Positions 12,128-23,643 of a DNA stretch of 64,000 bases are shown in pieces. Both the position numbers and the translations under genes were made by a program. The stretch comes from Chrysopilus asiliformis (lineage: Eukaryota > Arthropoda > Insecta > Diptera > Rhagionidae): the NCBI GenBank assembly GCA_964034945.1, contig OZ035961.1, positions 2,958,001-3,022,000 on the forward strand. The letters are read 5' to 3'. A model generated the notes under the pieces. The model did not search any database. It worked only from the letters and a program-made list of their open reading frames with translations, and was not told the DNA's origin. Each line of letters begins with the position of its first letter. Position 1 is the stretch's first letter.

Positions 12128-12239
12128 ATCAGTTGTGGTCAACACAAAACTTTCTTCTACAAAATCTACGACCCTGCGCAATTTACGCTAGAGCCCTGTC
12201 GCGTTGTCAACCTAAGACGACTTCCCAATAAATTGTTGG

Positions 12240-12860
12240 TTTATTCAAAAATATCAAAAACGTACAAAATTTGAGATAACTTGAGAACTGTAAAAGATAT
12301 CAATTTACGGTAAATGGCAAAAATGTAGAAAATGTTAACATCTTTAATTATTCTTTTAACTGATTTGTCGAAAAACCGTTAGTTTGCAAATTATTCGCAA
12401 AAATATGATTTTTTACATATTAATGAAAATATCTCAATAACGGTAAAAGATAACGGATAACGGTAAGAAACAAAATTGTGCAGAATGCCATTCTCATTAA
12501 TTCACTTTATACATTCAGTCAGCAAAAACCCGTTAGTTTTCGAGATAATCGCAAAAAACTGTTTTTTTTGGAAATAACGGTTTATCTCGATAACAGATTG
12601 AGATATCGAGTTATAACTAAAGACAAAAGTGTGGGAAATTTTATTTTCTCCAAGTTTTGTCATACTTAAGGCCACTAAAAAACGCGTAGTTTGGGAGTAA
12701 ATCGAGAAAAACGAAATTGCGATTTTTGAAAAACCGCCATTTTGGATACTTCCGGTTAACGGATTTCCACCAAAAGTTGATAGGATCGTCCCACTTCAGG
12801 ACCCAATATGCCTATAAAATTTCATGGCGCTAGCTCTATTAGTTTTTGAGAAATCTTGTA
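12240..12860. repeat. Diverged dispersed repeat upstream of a GACAGACT array
   Basis: Internally repetitive: motifs like 'aaaacccgttag', 'ataacggtaaaagataacgg' and 'cgagataatcgcaaaaa' recur at loose intervals of about 120 bp. It ends 'ggcgctagctctattagtttttgag', directly before the array. It resembles retroelement or Helitron 3'/5' tails that precede GACA arrays, but the ends are not identified. Confidence 0.4.
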
Positions 12861-13034
12861 CACAGACTGACAGACAGACTGACAGACAAACTGACAGACA
12901 GACTGACAGACAGACTGACAGACAGACTGACAGACAGACTGACAGACAGACTGACAGACAGACTGACAGACAGACTGACAGACAGACTGACAGACAGACT
13001 GACAGACAAACTGACAGACAGACTGACAGACAGA
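12861..13034 (+). repeat. Tandem octamer (GACAGACT)n array
   Basis: About 21 units of an 8-bp repeat, GACAGACT, with a few A substitutions (gacagacaaact). An 8-bp unit without stops keeps several frames open on both strands, so the apparent 60-100 residue proteins here (TDRQTDRQ or CLSVCLSV type) are artefacts. Confidence 0.95.
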
Positions 13035-13145
13035 AAGACATTTTTTAAATATGACTCCAATCGACTCAGGAGTGATCGGGAAATGTTTTTTAGGCAAAAT
13101 TAAGAGGTCGAAATTTTTCATGAATACAATACTTTATTATACTCC

Positions 13146-13396
13146 GTAGAAGAAAGTAAAAATAAAAATGAGTTGGTTTCTGTCTGTCTATCTGTCTGTC
13201 TGTTCCTCTTTCACACAAAAACAGCTGAACCGATTAACTTGAAATTTGGCCTGAGTGTCTGTGGTAGTTCTGATTCCAACATAGGCATACGGAAAAGTAG
13301 CGCGAGGGGTGGGGGAGTAAGGGGAAGGGGTAAAGTGATTTTAAAAAATTGAAAAAAACTTAACCCGGCAACGACGGGTATGCAAGCATATATAAA
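13146..13396 (+). mobile_element. Helitron-like fragment
   Basis: Shares with 1090-1410 the 5' block 'aaaaatgagttgg.. TCTGTCTG', then 'cagctgaaccgatt..cttgaaatttgg', and the same 3' hairpin ACCCGGCAACGACGGGT followed by ATGCAAGC. The terminal CTAG is lost (here 'catat') and the 5' TC end is not clear, so both termini have decayed. Confidence 0.6.
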
Positions 13397-13419
13397 TTTT
13401 TGTATTGCCACCAGAGTTA

Positions 13420-13767
13420 AGGCCCAACTACGATCGACATAGGAGCGCATATGTTAATGTCAAATTCCCAACGAATGTTGACATACATAGCTGCCAACAT
13501 AAAAGCTAATCTTCATTTTACCACAAGTGGATATTAATATGGCACCAATATTATTAAATTCACACTAAAATTTTAGGTTATGTTCACTATTTACATATGC
13601 CAGTTCCATTTGTATCGAATCATTCATGTTTAACGAAAGTTTAACGAAGGTTTGAAAGTGGCAACACTTTGACACATGTCTATTGTGGGTAATAACATTG
13701 ACTTTCTTATTCTGGAAATGACATATGCAGCTACATACGCGCTCCTATGTCGATCGCAGTTGGGCCT
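13420..13767. mobile_element. PIF/Harbinger-type MITE, TTA target
   Basis: Inverted repeats of about 35 bp open AGGCCCAACTACGATCGACA (one variant base on the right). TTA is duplicated at 13417-13419 and 13768-13770. 348 bp with no coding capacity. Confidence 0.8.
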
Positions 13768-13770
13768 TTA

Positions 13771-16689
13771 CGAATGTGTGCCAAATTTCAAGTCAATCGG
13801 ATATGTGGAAGTTTATCAAAATTCGGTTACAAGATTTGACCCTGACAAACAGAGAAAAAATCAAGCTAAATACAAAAAATGAGAGAAATCTAATCAAATT
13901 TTGTAAATTATTCATTCCATTTGAATAGTAGTTTTCTAATCATGAAAGATGTTCTTCAGATTTATTTCTTTGGTATGTTAATGGTCTGTTTTCTGCTTTA
14001 ACTCCTTTTGAATAAAACTAAGTAATTTAAGACGGAAATGGTAAGGGTAAAAAGCTTTACATTTTAATCCTGGCATCGGTACTTTGGTCCTTTCTTCACC
14101 CGACACAGACAGCATCTTAAGTCGGTTTCATGTGAATCGTATCCGGTATCCAGTTTATTAGTAAAAGATCCCGAAATACCTTCTAACGCATTTGTTTACG
14201 GGCATTTGATGTTTGTTCAGTGGTAACTAATTCATGTATGTATATCCCCATGAGTATTTATTTAATAGGACCTTTTCGGCATTTAAATTGAGCTTTCAAT
14301 TATCAAGGTTTGTTTTATTATTATTACTATGTGTGAATAGGTCCAAAAAAGGACACCTTCTCGAATATTGCCAGGAAACCTTAGGTAGGATTTGGGACTG
14401 GGGGGACCTTCCGATTCCTTATGAAAGTTTTACATGGTCGGTTTCATTTTAACGCTATGCAAAGGTGTTTTAGTGATATTAAAGGACTATTTTACACATC
14501 ACCACGAAGGTAAATATCACAAAGTGTTGAGTTCGATTTTCCACAATTAATTACGAGAAAGATTTCCGTTTTATTTACAAATTACTTTTTGGTGATGTTT
14601 AGGTTAGTAAACATTGTTCTAGTGTAAAGTTGAACAAAGCTTTTAGGAAAACAATTAAATTTTAAATTTAATAGCTTAATTTTAATGGTGGGGCGGAAAT
14701 TTTTCTGTCGGATTGTTTTACTTTTAATTTTTTTAGGTTTTGAAATAAAATTACAGACATTTTCAAATTTTACCGAATTAAAAAATCAATTTAATTTACT
14801 CTAGTAATTGGAAACTCCTAAAATATACTTTCAAATTTTCCGGCCCGCGCGGCGCGGCGTAACAAAAGTCCATTTAAATTTACGAATTTTCTATGGGTCC
14901 AAACCGAAAAACAAACAATATCTCGTTTATGAAATCTTAATATTGAATAGAAAATGTTGCTAGCAAATTCGTTTTAAATTGAGTTACGAGTGGAATATTC
15001 ATGAAAGTTTACGGATGGGGAAACGTTTTGAGTTTTCTTAAAAGCACCTTAACGATATTTCAAAGATGTTTGGTATTAAACAATTACAATCTGTGTTCTA
15101 AAAATCCCTTTCCATTTACAGTTACCGGGTTGAGTCCCACTCAAAGCCACTCAGGGAAATGTTTACCTTTTCCATCATCTAACATCGATCCAGCGGCAAA
15201 AATGTCGTTAACTAGTAAATCAACAGAAAATTGCTTTAACATAAATCTTTGTGAAAATTCCGAGGCCTCCGTAGGATAATGAAGGGAATGCGAAATGTGA
15301 AAGAGATGTTTTTTTTCTATCTTTAAGAAATAAATGGGTAAAGTTTTCATCGTCGAGGATTCTAGAAAAATTTCGAATCGATGCGAAAAATGTCGAGAAT
15401 TCGCGTAGAATTTATTCATGTCTATATTCGATATTCGTATTGGATTTTCTAAAAATGTGTTTACAAGTCAAATGAAGTTGATAGAAAAATTCAATAATTT
15501 CTGTGAGTTTACTGCTGACATGTGCTGTATGTGTTTATGAAACGCAATTATCTAATTATGTTCGTTATTCATCCAAGAGTTCACTGATATTGAAACGAAC
15601 CCAAAATGTAAAATCAAATTCACATCTGAGTAAATTATTTTGTAAAGATTTTTATTCAATCGTAATTTACAATTTCACAAAAATTTTCAAGGAATTCAAT
15701 TTCAGTATTATTGGATATTAAATTTTCAATAAAGATTTGACCCTTGATTACGATTTTCCCAATATTTTTACTCAAGATGCTTCCTAATAATAACAAATTT
15801 TTTGTCCTTCGTGGGCATCATTCCGAAATGTTTATTTTAAATTACGTTTGAATTCCTTCTTTTACTTCACGTCTTTGTCTTATTTGTCTGAGTTAAATGA
15901 ATTCAGTTTGAAAATGGAAAAGTTTTTAGAAGTAAAATTTATCTGCAAGGTATGCACTAAAAATTTAATTCAAATGTCTTTTTTGTTTGTCCTTTTCCGT
16001 GGAAAACTCAAGATTACAGCTTGATGCTTTTGAATGTACAAATTCCAAAGTTTAGTTTTTGTTTCTCTTACGAAGTATGAATGAAATGGAGTAAAGTGGA
16101 ATGGATAAGGAATGTACCTCAAGCTATTCAAGAAATAAATGGGAAAAGTGTTTTATAAAGGTTTTTTTTGTTACATCTAAGACAGTTGTAGCGAGAAAAT
16201 GACAGAGAGAAAAAAATATATCTTTTAAGAAGAAAAATGAGGCAGTTTGTTTTAGTAAAAGTTTTTCTAGTCTTATCGTAAAATGTCCAAGAAATGTCAG
16301 TTATTTATTTATTTTTTTTAATTTCAAAAACGATGAAGCGAATTGAAATTTACCCTAAGAATAACTTTTGAGTTCTGTTTTCTCAAAAAAGAAAGTAATT
16401 TATTCCAGGTTATTAAGAAATGCGCTTGGGGGTGGCGGCGAAATTTGGAGCAATTTCTAATACTTCGAAATTAATCGTGAGAATTTTGAGAGCCTGACCC
16501 GAGGGAAAAGGGTTTGTTTCAATTTTTGTTTGTGTTTGTGTTTGTGTTTTTTTATGGGTGTTTTATATTTTCATAACACAACAAAAAATGCGTCGCAATA
16601 AAAATTTACAAACAAACATCTGGTGAAAATTATTTAATTAACCCCGCAGACGATTTTTTTTAAAGAAAAAATCGCTAAAGAGAATTTTT
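13771..16689. other. No gene seen; about 2.9 kb of plain intron
   Basis: The first 90 bases carry a block similar to other repeats ('gccaaatttcaagtcaatcgg'). The rest is AT-rich without TIRs, exons or arrays that I can support. A 92-residue frame at 15001-15279 lacks splice signals and recognisable homology. Confidence 0.4.
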
Positions 16690-16865
16690 CTGAGGAAACA
16701 GTGTGGCAGGTGATGATTTTCAGATTTCCAGGTCAAAAATTTTTTTAGTGATTAAAAAATACAAATCTATATTGTATTTCTTCCGGGACAAATGTTTAGT
16801 TTCCGGAACAAAATGCCGCCTTCCAGGACTGTCCCGGTCATTCTGGGACGTAATCATTCTAATTA
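16690..16865. repeat. Fragment of the TAGGGTGACCAT family
   Basis: Contains 'tagtttccggaacaaaatgccg..ttccaggactgtcccgg.cattctgggacg', the right-end block of the elements at 8208-8701 and 25708-26520. A similar remnant in reverse is at 36195-36280. Confidence 0.45.
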
Positions 16866-16960
16866 AAGAGTAGAATCAAGAGTTCCAGCCCTGGCAATGA
16901 AAACCCAGGATTTGCAACAATTGTTTTGTCTTTCAGATATTTAAGTGCAATTGGTCGAGG

Positions 16961-17150
16961 AGCTCGTAAAAGGGTCCATGAAATATGCCACAGCTTTAGG
17001 GCGGAGGCGAGTTGAAAACTGCTTCAATTTGGTGGCGGTACTAAATTTAATGCAAGGAGACGTGAAAAAGTGGGTAGAGGAAGGAAGGTGGGAGTGCGAA
17101 AAGACTAAAATTGTCGTAACATATTTTAATGGAAAGATCCTTCATTAGCT
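16961..17150. repeat. Old MITE of the GTCCATAAAATACGTCAC family
   Basis: Diverged ends: 'gggtccatgaaatatgccac' on the left and 'cgtaacatattttaatgg' on the right are imperfect inverses. Related remnants are at 31314, 36366, 40228, 49366 and 62256. Strong divergence between copies implies age. Confidence 0.45.
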
Positions 17151-17257
17151 TTCAATAGTTCTTACTCGTATGTTTTCTGAAATGACGCAGATAAAATAAC
17201 AATTTTGCCAACTTTGCCAAACCCGAAACTTTTCACCCCAGCCTCGTAGGGTTTTAA

Positions 17258-17779
17258 CACATTAACTGGCATGTCTATCATTTTTGATAACCAGTGATGC
17301 TTCCCTGGGGCCATGTATATCGTATTTGATAGCCAGTGATAATTCCCTGGGGCTATGGCTTGCAAAAAAATATAATGTAATTATCCCTGAATACACACCT
17401 GTGTTTTTTGGTCGCTGAATCCGAATCTTGTATTATATCTACTTTTTCAGATATGAAGGAAGAAGAATTGTTAATTTTCAGATTATAAATATTTAACCCA
17501 ATTTACGGACTACCCGCCATATCGGAAAAAGTAGAGCGAGTACGGCCAAAATACTGCCAAATTCGGATTCAGCGACCCAAAATTACCCAGAAAATACCCT
17601 TACATCGTGTGCACAAGAATGAGTGTCGCCCTGTTTAATCAGTGTTGGTCGAATAAAGATTTCTTTCGACTAGTTAGTCGATCGAAAGTAAGTTACATGA
17701 AGTCACCCTAGCACCAATCACAAAGAAGATGTTCTGGCATTTTTTTAACATTTGTAAAATTGGTTGGGCAGTCAACGTG
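17258..17779. mobile_element. piggyBac-type MITE, TTAA target, with an internal insertion
   Basis: It starts CACATTAACTGGCA after TTAA (17254-17257) and ends with the inverse of CACGTTGACTGCCC before TTAA (17780-17783). These match the elements at 45671-45878 and 56569-56779. At 522 bp it is over twice their size; about 177 bp of the extra length is the element at 17406-17582. Short direct repeats of 'atagccagtgat..ttccctggggc' lie near the left end. Confidence 0.72.
17406..17582. mobile_element. Small TIR element nested in a TTAA MITE
   Basis: Inverted repeats TTTTGGTCGCTGAATCCGAA at 17406 and its inverse ending 17582 (one extra base on the right) bound 177 bp. It lies inside 17258-17779 and is absent from the family's shorter copies, supporting insertion. 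No clear target duplication. Confidence 0.65.
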
Positions 17780-17783
17780 TTAA

Positions 17784-17980
17784 CCCTCTAACCGGAATAT
17801 TTCCGAAAAAAATTCACCAAAATATGACTTTCAACTTGCGACAGACCGTAACCAAGACAACGTACAGGGCTAATTTTTTTCCAGCATGTAAAGCGATAAC
17901 TTACAAAAGTCAGTGTAACACGTTCCGGCGATTAAAATTGTTACCCGTTATAAACAAGCGAATTCCCTGAAGCCCGCCTT
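17784..17980. mobile_element. Second TTAA MITE family, right-truncated
   Basis: Starts CCCTCTAACCGGAATATTTC immediately after the TTAA that ends the neighbouring element. It matches 21125-21355 almost base for base until 'gaagcccgcctt', then diverges, so the right inverted repeat is missing. Confidence 0.72.
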
Positions 17981-18411
17981 TAAAAAAACGATGTGTGGGT
18001 AGTTTTTGTTCTCTGAAAACAAAATATTTTTATTTTATTTTCAAAGCAAAAGTAATACAGTGAAACCTGTGGAAACTGGACAAATTTCCTGGTGTCGTGC
18101 GAGTTCAGCTTATACAGGTTGTAGTGAAACCTGCAAAAAACATCTTCACTGACATCTATTCTCGAATCCATATTTCACATGAAAATTTGGTGGTTTACGT
18201 CAACACTGAAATTAATTTTTCCTTCAAGCCGTGACATTATTTAGTTGACGATTAAATAAATGTTTGCAATTAGCTGTAGGGGAGATTTTTGGGAAAACGT
18301 TCTCTAAAATGACAACCCCCTTTTGTTTGCAGTTTTATATTTTTCTTTATTATTCCATGGTACGCGTATTTTTCTCATGAGGCGTAGCAAACCGAACCCA
18401 CGTACGTTAAA

Positions 18412-18696
18412 GACTGTGTTTACATTAGGACCCACTTTGAGGCGGCACGTCATTCGCTTCGGCCAAGTGAGGGTGAGGGACGCAGTGGGGAGGGAAACCA
18501 AAAAGAGCGAACGAAGTTTAGATTCACTTAAGATTATCGGTCGCAAACCGGTTTTTTAGTCTGGTCGTTGAAACCTGTCGTTTCGTTTTGTTGATGAAAC
18601 CGGTTTATGAATCCAGATGAAGCGAACCGTGTGCACACGGCAGAAAAGTGACGAAAGACGTGCCGCCTCAAAGTGAATCCCAATGTAAATACAGTC
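18412..18696. mobile_element. MITE with about 40-bp TIRs
   Basis: Left end GACTGTGTTTACATTAGGAC continues to GGCGGCACGTC. The right end is the imperfect inverse, reading GACTGTATTTACATTGGGAT when reversed. 285 bp with no coding capacity. The target duplication is unclear because both flanks are A-rich. Confidence 0.7.
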
Positions 18697-18752
18697 AAAA
18701 GAGTTTTAAATTTTTTTTTTTTTGCAAACATCATAAAACTTTTATCATCATA

Positions 18753-18781
18753 GAGAGAGAGGGAGAGAGAGAGAGAGAGAA
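18753..18781 (+). repeat. (GA)n simple repeat
   Basis: GA dinucleotide run with two interruptions. It could bind GAGA-type factors, but it has no promoter context. Confidence 0.9.
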
Positions 18782-20384
18782 AAATGGAGAAGAATTGTAA
18801 ATCCTGAAAAATGATAAGCTGTTTGAGTGAATCCCCTTGGGAGCAACTAAATATAAAATTTAGAATTATTCTTTGAAGTAAATGGGAAACGTATACAATT
18901 CCTGCGAAAAAACATTTATAAGTCATCCAAGATTAATACTTGTTTTTCATTTACGTGATTAAAGATGAAAATGATTTGTCGGAAAAATTTTAAATCTCAT
19001 GTATTTCACAATTGGAGTTTGAATGAAAAATGGGAATATTTCGTCAGGAAACTGACGAAATCTTTATTCAAAATATGTTTTTCATACTATTATTCATACT
19101 TTTATTAAACAATTTTAATTATGTGGGAAATGTGGATGATGAATAGATCCATTTGTCCTCCTTCGCAAAAAGCTAAGAGCGTAAAAGTTTTTTTTATAAA
19201 CAAATGAAAAGTCTAAGTAGGAAGTCTAACCTACATCGAACGTCTCTGAAAATATTTGACTCAGGAATACATAAAAAGTGTTTATCACTGAATAATGGCA
19301 TACCATCAATTGAAATCATAGATTGTTCATACTTTCTCCTAAAACGCAAGTTGTTTAAAATATTTACTACCAAAATCCCAATTTAAAATGAAGCCTCAAA
19401 AACTCTGCCATTTAAAAAAAAATCCTTTTATAATTACACAAAATACTTTCAAAATTATACAAAATACCTTCATGAGATTTTATTCCGGATGCAAAATGAA
19501 AGTTTTTCACATATTCAAATGAAAACCCTTTAATCCTATTAAACTGAAACTAATGTAAGTCGTAATAAAAAATTGTACGGCTTGTTTCTGGTCAACATTG
19601 AAAATAACTCGAGTGTAATCTGGGAATTTCCTTTTTCTCATTGAATATTTCATTAATTTTAACAAAAAAAAAGTATTTTCAGTCCTGTGATTTCTCGAGA
19701 GAACAATTTTCTCAAATTAGTACAGAGTTTTTGAATTTTTACGTTTCCTATTCCGAGGGAAGTATGTAAAGTTTTTGTAAATAAAATATAAAAAGGGAAA
19801 ATTTGATGGAAAAAAAACTTGGAGAAATATTGCTGAGAAGATGAATTGGGAGTTGAATGAGGGTAAAAGTATGGTATACATAAAAAGTTTTTCACTGAGA
19901 AAACTTGTAGGCAGAACACTGAGCTTCGTTTGGAGAAATTACTGTATTTTCATATTAATGAGGGGCTCTAGTGGTCATGTGTAATACGCAAAATATTAAT
20001 TTGATTAGGGACTGAATAGGTTCACTTTAAGTTACATGCAGGTAACTTTTCGTTTAGAACAAAAATATTCGTAATTATTAATATTTTATGTTGAAAGCAA
20101 AATTATGATATTAAAATTATGATGTGTTAAGTAACGTAGCAAGAGCTGGTGCCCCCGGGGTTAATAACGGAATTTAGTTTTTCCGGTGAGCATTTTAAGA
20201 ATTTCTTTTGCGGATATTAGAATTTAAAAAGCAATTTTTAAATTTTTTTTGTGTGATTTTCAGACCGAAATGTGCCATCCCTAAAAGTGTGCCCTCTCCC
20301 CTCCTCTTTGCTTCTCTTTGGTTATTTAATAGATGTGTTCCTAACTTGTAAAATAACTCACATTTTTAAGAAGAATTCTTGCAC
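18782..20384. other. No gene or bounded element seen
   Basis: AT-rich intron sequence. Short open frames here (60-90 codons) are Phe/Lys-rich and unsupported. Confidence 0.4.
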
Positions 20385-20623
20385 TTTTTTGACAAAATGC
20401 ACCGTTTTTGAGATATTCAGAAAAAAACGTTTTCATTCGTATTGGAGATTGGGGGTACCCCCCCCCCCCCTAATGGTCCAATTTTGCCCATTAACAAACT
20501 TAGTCTTGTATTTTACGAAAAAAAAAAATTTGCGCTAAATTTCAAGTCTCTAGCTCAATCCGTGCACCCGCAATCCGCGCCACAGGCAGACGGAACTTTG
20601 GTTTCACCATACGGGTATAAAAA
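20385..20623 (+). repeat. Octamer-array repeat family, copy C (5' truncated, array lost)
   Basis: Begins within the family at 'cttttttgacaaaatgcaccg', with an expanded C-run at 20459-20470, and proceeds to CAATCCGTGCACCCGCAATC. It then jumps from 'caggcagacgg' directly to 'aactttggtttcaccatacgggtata'. The array and about 100 bp of 3' sequence are deleted, consistent with recombination at the array. Confidence 0.75.
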
Positions 20624-21124
20624 TGATCTGGGGTAGGAGGTGGTGGCTATGAAAAGCCTAAACTCAGCGTGACATATTTTCTGAATATTCCTTCCTTAAC
20701 ATGTGAACCTTTGGTTTCGATAATACGACAAAAATTGTGTAACCCTGACGGTTTTTATACACTTTTATGTGTCGATGTTAATTTAAGATAATTTTTGTTT
20801 ATGTGCTCAAATATTTGTAACCAAATTTACTTTTAATTAACAGACAGCTGTTCAAATAAGAATTTTAGTTAATCAAGAAAATAAAAATAAGGTTTGTTCA
20901 GTTCAACAGTGAAAAATTAAAGATCATTTAGAATAACAAAATAAAAAAAAAAAACAAGTTGTTTTTGAAAAGTTTTTAGAAATTCTTAATTGCTATTGAA
21001 GGTATTATTTATTATTCTAAGCAAATTCATTTTTTAAATTTCAATTATACAAGTTTAGAAAACAATTATAATGAAATTAAAAAAAAAACTTTGAATTCAT
21101 TCAAATTTAAATTGTAAGCCGCTT
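20624..21124. other. No gene seen
   Basis: AT-rich. 20640-20705 has 'gaaaagcctaaactcagcgtgacatattttctgaat', a faint relative of the GTCCATAAAATACGTCAC family. Confidence 0.35.
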
Positions 21125-21355
21125 CCCTCTAACCGGAATATTTCCGAAAAAAATTCACCAAAATATGACTTTCAACTTGCGCCAGACCGTAACGAAGACA
21201 ACGTACAGGGCTAAATTTTTTCCAGCATGTGAAGCGATAACTTACAAAAGTCCGTGTAACACGTTCCGGCGATTTCCGACGATTAAAATTGTTACCCGTT
21301 AAAAACAAGCGAATTCCCTGAAGCCCGCCTTTTGTCGGGCATTCCGGCTAGAGGG
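21125..21355. mobile_element. TTAA MITE family CCCTCTAACCGG, complete copy
   Basis: Left end CCCTCTAACCGGAAT, right end ATTCCGGCTAGAGGG (inverse, one mismatch), with TTAA at 21356-21359 on the right. The left TTAA has decayed to 'gctt'. 231 bp. The copy at 17784-17980 lacks the right end. TTAA targets suggest piggyBac-type mobilisation. Confidence 0.75.
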
Positions 21356-21922
21356 TTAAAGGTTTTCCTTGAAAAGTTGACTTAAAAAAGTGAAAGTGAT
21401 TTACTTGATTTAAATCACAGATTACGAAATAGTTCTGAATTTTATGGTGAATAACCTGTATTGGCGAAGCTATCGAATAACGATAGTTTCTTATCGCATG
21501 GATAAATAATTTCGCAGGCGTGAAAAATAAATTTTGATGCTAATGAAGCTGAAAAATTCATTGTCATTTATTATGATTTAAATCTAATTGTTACATGTTT
21601 AGTTTACTTAAAGCAAAATTGTAGGGTGCTTCGGAGAGGAATTTTGGAGGAACATTTAGATGCGGAAGTAGATTACGAGTACCTTAAAATGAGAATACAC
21701 CTAAACCCCGTGTTATTATTCGACTTTTCGATATAACCTTTATAGTTCTGTGTCTGTTTCGAAATACAGCCTCAAATTGATTCGATATACGGCCAAAAAT
21801 CGGGAAATCCCACATTTAGTTGCACTGCGATAAATCAAATGCAACGGCAAAACATCCAACATCAAAAGTCAAGTAATTTCCATTTGACTATGAGAGTGTG
21901 AACAAGTTTTTGTTGTGAAACA

Positions 21923-21945
21923 CCCCCCCCCCCCCCCCCCCCCCC
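21923..21945 (+). repeat. Poly-C tract (23 bp)
   Basis: Uninterrupted C run, unusual in this AT-rich context. The length may be affected by sequencing. Confidence 0.9.
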
Positions 21946-22255
21946 TCCTTCTGTCTTCTGTGTCTCAGCATTTTTTAGCGTAGTTTTTCGACAGTCCAAC
22001 CGAATATTCAGTTTCGGGAATAAATAGACTTCCAGCCTGACTCAAAAATGTGCTTTATTATAAATTTTTCGGTTCTAAAACTTATATTAATTGTATGGAT
22101 TTGTATGAACATTTTTAGCGTAATTTTTGGGACGTATCTAGGCCACATAGTAGGGTAAATACGTATCTTAACTGGGATGAAATCTTAGCTGAATTTTATC
22201 TAAAAAAATTGTGATTATTCTTTCTCCGTAAAATTCCAAAAATATATACCTGCAA

Positions 22256-22571
22256 TCTATTATATTTTGTGTCTATTTGTCTGTATGTCTGTTCTCGTAA
22301 AACTAGAGATCCACTGAACCGATTTATATGAAACTTTTAGAGGATCTTCTAACCTTTAGAGGATCTTCTAAACTGGGTTTTAAACCATGGATTAACCCAA
22401 GGTTCCTCGTCTTTATTACCAATTCCCTCATTTTAGTGTATATGGGTTTCTGTTTTCCTGTCTGTTAGCTTAAAGCTCAAGTGTTGTTAAACCGATTTGA
22501 ATAAAATTTTCAGGGGAGCTTATTGACATTAAGAAGTGGGTTTTAAACTATGAGTTAACCCAAGGTTCCTG
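22256..22571 (+). mobile_element. Helitron-like 5' end with two internal repeats
   Basis: It starts TCTATTATATTTTGTGTCTA after an A, then a TCTG-rich tract and 'actgaaccgatttatatgaaac', the same layout as the other Helitron-like 5' ends here. Two related units of about 170 bp follow, each with 'accgattt.ata.aaa.tttnag' and 'gggttttaaac.atg.nttaacccaaggttcct'. No 3' hairpin or CTRR end was found. Confidence 0.5.
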
Positions 22572-22858
22572 TCAACTCCTGCGATGTTTAACCATTAACA
22601 GTCACTAATAAAATGCGTTGGAATCACTAATTGAAACTTTCAGAGATTGTTTGTATTGATCCCATTAAAAAATCAGAATTTTGTAAAAATTCTCCAATTT
22701 TCCGATTTCTGGAAATGATATGATCAAAAAAAGAAAAAAAAAACGTCTGTAACACGTACAAATATAGGTCGAATGTCCAATTATTACATGATTTTAAGAA
22801 ATTGTTTTTTTTTGGCTTTATTCTCTTAATATTTTTATTGATCCTTTAACCTCTAATG

Positions 22859-23643
22859 CACTGTAGAAAATGGATTTGAATTTAAACCGAAAAATGGGGT
22901 AAAAGCGGGGTAAATTTGCAAAAACGTCGTAAAATTTCGAAAAAAAAATCAGAATTTAGCTCGCACACCATTTAAGTTGTAAAATTACCCAAAAAACATT
23001 AATATTACACTAGAAATAGGGTAATTTTAAACCTTGCGTAAAATTTCGACCAATATTCGTATTTTTACTCTCATTTTGGTGTAAAAACACGCTCGCAGGG
23101 TATTTTTGCATTATTGTACGGACAATTTAACCTTAACCTTATAATTCGCATAAGGTTTGTGGCATCGGAGTATAAATACTCGAATCGAGTTTTACTCTAC
23201 CAAAATCCTGTGTGGCGCCTGCCACATGGCAGACATACCCGGGAAATTTGGATGTGAAAACATCCGCAAAAATAATATAATATTTTTGTTTTTGCAGACC
23301 GTATAAGCCGAGAAATTCTAATACCATTTTCGGTGTAATTTTAAATAAAAAATGTCGTAAAATTACACTTTTAAGACGCGGTTTTGCTACCAAATAGGAG
23401 GAAAATTACAACAAAAATGTGGTAATTTTAAACATCCATGTCGTAAAATTACACCCGTATTGTACTTTTACTTCTTATTTAGCTTAAAGTTCCCCCGTAA
23501 AAGAGGCTTTTGTACGCCACAAAATGAGTAAAAATGCATAGCTTTTAAGCCATTACGACTCGGTGTAATTTTACCCCTATTATCGTAGGAAAATGGTTTC
23601 CTACGATAATAGGGGTAAAATTACAATAAAATTTTCTAGAGTG
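22859..23643. mobile_element. TIR element with CACTSTAGAAAAT ends
   Basis: Left end CACTGTAGAAAAT; right end is its inverse with one change (ATTTTCTAGAGTG). The interior repeatedly carries 'gtaaaattac' and 'cgtaaaatttcg' motifs in both orientations. A 29-bp perfect palindrome lies at 23564-23625, near the right end. An 84-residue minus frame inside is not recognised. The target duplication is uncertain. Confidence 0.55.
23564..23625. repeat. Perfect hairpin, 29-bp arms, 4-nt loop
   Basis: The arm from 23564 (TGTAATTTTACCCCTATTAT...) is repeated inverted after the loop atgg. It forms the right end region of the element at 22859-23643. Confidence 0.9.
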
